The translations under genes and the position numbers were made by a program. From Salinimicrobium soli (lineage in GTDB: Bacteria > Bacteroidota > Bacteroidia > Flavobacteriales > Flavobacteriaceae), in contig NZ_JBLUWW010000001.1 in NCBI RefSeq assembly GCF_048323655.1, forward strand, positions 992,001 through 1,056,000: a stretch of DNA of 64,000 nt, given 5' to 3'. Each line of letters begins with the position of its first letter. Position 1 is the first letter of the stretch. This document shows, piece after piece, positions 60,612 to 64,000 of this stretch. The notes under the pieces were generated by a model. That model saw only the letters and a list, made by a program, of their open reading frames with translations. It was not told the DNA's origin and did not search any database.

Positions 60612-60957
60612 AAAGCATTCCTGGGCGACACCTTATGGCGGCTTACACTCTTAATTTTATCAAATAAAAGGATTTTGCTTTTTCTCAGGAGGAAAGAAGA
60701 CGGGAGAGGCAGCGGTATTTTTTAATATTAAAATTGGGAGGAATGGGTGCCGGTGGTGATGAAGGTCTGTTAAAATATTAACAGGTTGATTTTCAGTAGG
60801 GACAGGCTTGTTAAAATTTAATTTATGCTTCAAAGCCTCTATAATAAACGGTTTGAACAAAGGAGAAAATGAGAAGACCTGCTGATTTCTAAAAAATAAA
60901 TTATATATTTAACAAGATTTTAAGCCCCTACCTTAGAATTTAACAACCAAATCAATT
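60612..60957 (+). other. AT-rich intergenic stretch
   Basis: No convincing gene. Visibly more AT-rich than the DNA to the left. A TACCTTAG box (60929-60936, one mismatch to the -7 consensus) lies 21 bp before the GTG of the next small ORF. Confidence 0.45.
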
Positions 60958-61125
60958 GTGAGACCTACTTTTTTTTCAGAGTTATCTGAAGGGGCTAAAC
61001 TTGTGCATCAACAGATCCTCTCGACCACGAGGAAAAATCCCGAGATAAAAACTTTATATAAAGCAGCCAAGTGCTTTTTTAATCTTGGCGGAGCTATTCT
61101 ATGGCATCAAATGCTGATGCTATGA
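60958..61125 (+). CDS. 55-residue candidate small protein upstream of DUF1232 gene
   Basis: GTG start: RPTFFSELSEGAKLVHQQIL, then a Lys-rich helix KTLYKAAKCFFNLGGAILWH, ending MLML. The sequence is amphipathic and has normal amino acid composition, unlike random AT-rich frames. Located 34 bp before the DUF1232 ATG, same strand, behind a possible promoter. Not recognised; could be the first gene of the GTPase cluster. Confidence 0.4.
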   Translation: MRPTFFSELSEGAKLVHQQILSTTRKNPEIKTLYKAAKCFFNLGGAILWHQMLML

Positions 61126-61159
61126 TTCTGTTAATAACACCTAAAATATAAACAACTAA

Positions 61160-61588
61160 ATGTCACAATTTTCAGAAAAGGATGCGGAAAAAGCATTTTC
61201 CAAAAGACAACGAAAATTCAAGAAAAAGGATGCAGAAAAAATCTTTGAAAAAGAGGAAAATCTTTTCTCTAAATTCTTGAGCATTTCTAATCTAAAGGAG
61301 TATTATCAGGATTTCAAAGATCTTTTTTCACTTTTTAAGGATTTCTATAAAGGAAATTACAATGAAGTTCCCTGGCTCGTGATAGCTTCAATTGGAGGGG
61401 CATTACTTTATGTTCTATCACCTATTGATTTAATTCCAGATTTTATTCCTGTTGTAGGTTATTTGGATGATGCAGCTGTATTTGCGGCCTGCCTGAAGTT
61501 TGTTCAAGAAGATCTTGAGAAGTATAGAATGTGGAAATTCTCTGCAGACCAAGATAATTCCACAGAAACAGAAATAGTGGAAGTTTAA
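61160..61588 (+). CDS. DUF1232 (YkvA-like) membrane protein
   Basis: 142 residues: charged helical N-terminus (residues 1-66, many Lys/Glu), then the DUF1232 core with SPIDLIPDFIPVVGYLDD (87-104) in or beside a membrane segment (70-86). Function of the family unknown. The GTPase gene follows 36 bp downstream, so the two are probably co-transcribed. Confidence 0.85.
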   Translation: MSQFSEKDAEKAFSKRQRKFKKKDAEKIFEKEENLFSKFLSISNLKEYYQDFKDLFSLFKDFYKGNYNEVPWLVIASIGGALLYVLSPIDLIPDFIPVVGYLDDAAVFAACLKFVQEDLEKYRMWKFSADQDNSTETEIVEV

Positions 61589-61624
61589 ACATTTTAAAGA
61601 AAATACTAATTAATAAATACCATT

Positions 61625-62686
61625 ATGCAAAACGAAGAATTTACGCAGGAAAAATACGAAGAAGCCTTAAAGAAATCCTTTGATGAAAAACAGGAGGAGT
61701 TTGATGATCTACGAAGTAAAAAATTAGTCATTAGTCTCATAGGTAGTGTAAATGCAGGGAAATCTCAGACTATTAACGCATTAACTGGCATTAATTACGC
61801 CGATGTGAAAGCACGCTCTGGCTGGACAAAGGAGGTAACTTTATATCCTTTAAATGAAAATGTTCTTATAGCGGATACTCCGGGATTGAACGATATAAAC
61901 GAAAGTGTAAGTCAAAAGGCAACAAATTTTGTTGAAGAAAGTGCAGATATTATTCTCTATTTTTTAAATGCAAATGTTGGTATTACAGCTGCAGATAAAA
62001 AAACATATAGAGAGCTTCAGAAATTACAAAAGGAGATAATAGTAATTGCCAATAAAATTGACACTTTAGATGATGAAGAGATCAATGAGGTAAGATCTCA
62101 AATATTTGAGGAGCTTGGAGTTAATCCTTTTTGTATATCTGCTAAAAAGAAAATAGGTTTAGAACCATTGCATGAACACATCTTAAGCATCTTGGAAACA
62201 AGAGGAAAAGACATACTTTATATAAAAGCATCAAAATTTAAAAATAAGGAAGTACGGAATTGGATAAATGCTGCGTCAGCCACTGCGGTAGGAATAGGGG
62301 CCCTGCCTGTACCAGGTTCAGATATCATCCCTTTAACTACCCTTCAGGTGGGCTTGGCAATGAAAATTGCTTTTATTTATGATATTAAGCCAAGTAAGGA
62401 AGATGTTATGAAATTGGCTGCATCAACCGTGACAGGGAGCATTGGAAAGCAGATAGCAAAATGGGCAATTACAGGTTTAAAAGCGGCAGGATGGATACCT
62501 GGGGCTCAACTTTTAGAAGTAGCTATTTGCGGGATTGCTGGCGCGGTAGCTGGGTCTATGACTTATGGTTTCGGTTGGGCTTGTAACGCTTACTACAGTA
62601 GTGGTATGCAAATGGAATTGAATGAAGTGGGAAAACTGTTTAAGGAATATTATGATATGCACAGAAGTAAAAAGAAGGCCGCATAG
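61625..62686 (+). CDS. GTPase with C-terminal DUF697-like membrane domain
   Basis: 353 residues. GTPase domain about 32-195: G1 GSVNAGKS (40-47), G3 DTPG (84-87), G4 NKID (143-146), G5 SAK (172-174); all motifs canonical, of the Era/YcjF-like kind. C-terminal about 205-345 is a hydrophobic DUF697-like domain (AVGIGALPVPGSDIIPLTTLQVGLAMKIA ... WIPGAQLLEVAICGIAGAVAGSMTYGFGWA), suggesting membrane association. Codon use is AT-rich. A related GTPase gene starts 365 bp downstream. Confidence 0.88.
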   Translation: MQNEEFTQEKYEEALKKSFDEKQEEFDDLRSKKLVISLIGSVNAGKSQTINALTGINYADVKARSGWTKEVTLYPLNENVLIADTPGLNDINESVSQKATNFVEESADIILYFLNANVGITAADKKTYRELQKLQKEIIVIANKIDTLDDEEINEVRSQIFEELGVNPFCISAKKKIGLEPLHEHILSILETRGKDILYIKASKFKNKEVRNWINAASATAVGIGALPVPGSDIIPLTTLQVGLAMKIAFIYDIKPSKEDVMKLAASTVTGSIGKQIAKWAITGLKAAGWIPGAQLLEVAICGIAGAVAGSMTYGFGWACNAYYSSGMQMELNEVGKLFKEYYDMHRSKKKAA

Positions 62687-63051
62687 GATCTTCAATCCAA
62701 TTCTAAATTCCGTCCATAGAATAACTGTTGATAAGGCAGTTAGGATCCAAATAATGAGATAGGTTAGAAGATCTTTTTCTGACCCTTGCATATTCTTATT
62801 ATAAATGGATTTGTCCCTATTATCAGAAATAAGGGATGTGGTGTTATTTTAATTTTTTGGGTAAATCAGCAGGAAAAAATTTTCGGCTGATTTCCCTAAA
62901 ATTTTCTGAGCAAATCAAGGAAAAGGTTGTTTAAGTAGGGAGTTCAAAAAACTGGGGTTAAGATAAGAAACCTAGATAAACGCCTAAATATTAGGTGTCT
63001 CAAAAACTTAAATAGAACATTAAAAGTAAATCATCCGAAGAAGAAGTCCTT
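62687..63051 (+). other. AT-rich intergenic stretch with a long hairpin
   Basis: No gene. A stem of 11 pairs, GGG-T-AAATCAGC (62859-62870) with GCTGATTTCCC (62886-62896), one bulged T and a 15-nt loop; and a smaller CCTAA-ATA-TTAGG repeat (62983-62995). Either could end the upstream transcript or structure the leader of the next gene, but there is no T-run after the large hairpin. Confidence 0.5.
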
Positions 63052-64000
63052 ATGAAGACTAACAACTATATTAGAAAATCTAATTTCTATAAAGTTAATG
63101 AGGTAGCAAAATATTTTAAAACCACACAATTTCCGGCAGAGTCAACTGTTGATCTTCTAAAAGTAGGACCTTACAGCCATAGTAAGAATAGAATCTTCAA
63201 GTTAGCTATAATTTACAATGAAGCTAAGCTTTGGATTAAGTTATTTCAAGATGGTGTAAAACTGAAAACTAACTATTATGATGAGCCGAATTTTGATTCT
63301 GCTCTTTTGTCTTATTTGAAAACACATAACCTGGAAAAGGTAAAGGCTGAACTTTCTCCGGAGCTCAGCGAGCTTCAGGTTATTAAAGATTTTAGAAGTA
63401 AGGTGAAATACGTCATAAGCATTGTTCAGAGGTTTTCCAAGCAGGAACCTGCTCTTATACCTGATAACCAGTTTCCGCAGGAAGATTTTAAAGAGTTGAA
63501 TTATTCCACTGATGAAAAGCAGGAGAAACTCAACGAAATTGGAGATGAAAAATTTGTAGTCAGTCTCTTAGGTAGCGTAAATAGTGGGAAATCGCAGTTA
63601 TTCAATGCATTAACAGGTACTAATCATGCCCTTGTAAAAGCACGGTCAGGCTCGACAAAGAAGGTTTTTTTATACTCTTTGAATAAAAATATTCTCCTTG
63701 CGGATACTCCAGGATTATATGATATTCAAGGAAGGGTTAGTCAAAAGGCGATAAATTTTACAAAAGAAAATGCGCATCTCATTCTCTTCTTTATAAATTC
63801 AAATGCCGGGATTACTGCTGCAGATAAAAAAATATATCGTAAGCTTCAAAGACTTGAAAAGGAAACAATAGTCCTTGCAAGTAAGATAGATACTTTAGAT
63901 GAAGAAGAATTTTTGGAGGTAAGATCTCAAATATATGAAGAGCTTGGAGTTATGCCTTTTTCGGTATCTGTTAAGAAGAAGGTAAATCTAGAGCAGTTGC
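63052..64000 (+). CDS. Paralogous GTPase with extra N-terminal domain (3' end outside window)
   Basis: Open from ATG 63052 through the window end, 316 codons visible. Residues 1-165 are an N-terminal domain absent from the neighbour (NFYKVNEVAKYFKTTQFPAE ... LAIIYNEAKLWIKLFQDGVKL ... DFRSKVKYVISIVQRF), unrecognised. Residues 166-316 align closely with the preceding GTPase: G1 GSVNSGKS (174-181), G3 DTPG (218-221), but G4 reads SKID (277-280) instead of NKID and G5 reads SVK instead of SAK. Guanine specificity may thus be altered. Probably ends in a DUF697-like domain outside the window; that is inference. Confidence 0.85.
   Translation, partial: MKTNNYIRKSNFYKVNEVAKYFKTTQFPAESTVDLLKVGPYSHSKNRIFKLAIIYNEAKLWIKLFQDGVKLKTNYYDEPNFDSALLSYLKTHNLEKVKAELSPELSELQVIKDFRSKVKYVISIVQRFSKQEPALIPDNQFPQEDFKELNYSTDEKQEKLNEIGDEKFVVSLLGSVNSGKSQLFNALTGTNHALVKARSGSTKKVFLYSLNKNILLADTPGLYDIQGRVSQKAINFTKENAHLILFFINSNAGITAADKKIYRKLQRLEKETIVLASKIDTLDEEEFLEVRSQIYEELGVMPFSVSVKKKVNLEQL

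Noticed and set aside
62513..62791. 92-codon minus-strand frame with a hydrophobic start
   Set aside because: About two thirds overlap the GTPase 3' end antisense; no promoter or family match, so treated as chance.

Overview
The window is chromosomal DNA of a member of the Bacteroidota, most likely a marine Flavobacteriaceae (a Gramella/Salinimicrobium-like organism is my guess from protein style, not proven). Evidence: type IX secretion/gliding genes gldM and gldN, promoters of the Bacteroidota type (TTTG, about 19 bp, TAnnTTTG), very weak Shine-Dalgarno sequences, DUF6090, GSCFA, DUF4230 and DUF5522 families, a PorV-type outer membrane protein, a FolK-deoxynucleoside kinase fusion and a long-form urocanase.

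Layout. 1-5.9 kb: end of the gld operon, an FAD oxidoreductase, DUF983, an ABC-F ATPase and two small proteins. 5.9-6.2 kb: initiator tRNA followed by two damaged copies of its own 3' end plus terminator. 6.2-8.7 kb: small cysteine-rich protein, AhpD-like protein, XRE repressor/membrane protein pair with twin operators, unknown protein. 8.8-15.3 kb: era, Na+/H+ antiporter, der, TonB-receptor-like barrel. 15.5-24.5 kb: M28 peptidase, a leftward LemA/TPM/MerR/M23 group, alaS, GSCFA and DUF4230 proteins. 24.5-32.6 kb: aromatic amino acid hydroxylase, urocanase operon, PLP deaminase, glucosaminidase, hemL. 33.0-42.0 kb: a 2604-residue repeat-rich secreted adhesin-like protein 3 bp upstream of a PorV-like gene. 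42.1-57.8 kb: GH3, DUF2797, AsmA, FolK-dNK, SpoU methylase, small secreted proteins, a DUF6090/SusF-like hybrid, a beta-helix lipoprotein and mutS. 57.8-58.4 kb: tRNA-Gly and tRNA-Leu with a GIY-YIG nuclease gene inserted between the intact tRNA-Leu and a second, palindrome-interrupted copy of its 3' end. 58.6-64 kb: a deoxyribonucleotidase, then a visibly AT-rich accessory stretch with unknown membrane protein, a 55-residue ORF, a DUF1232 protein and two related GTPases, the last running off the window.

The main candidate for something new is the tRNA-linked palindromic element. At two unrelated tRNA genes (initiator Met and Leu) the tRNA 3' end plus terminator is duplicated, and in each duplicate the T-loop is replaced by a short palindrome with CCCGA/TCGGG arms. 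At tRNA-Leu the duplicated segment carries a 99-codon GIY-YIG nuclease gene whose last codons are the T-arm itself and whose stop codon lies in the palindrome. The same 18-bp palindrome recurs at 59.7 kb, nested inside another inverted repeat. This looks like a small tRNA-T-loop-targeting homing element with gene-less remnants. Second candidates are the adhesin/PorV-like pair, and the AT-rich DUF1232/GTPase cluster at the right edge, where a tandem GTPase paralogue has gained an N-terminal domain and lost the canonical G4 Asn.
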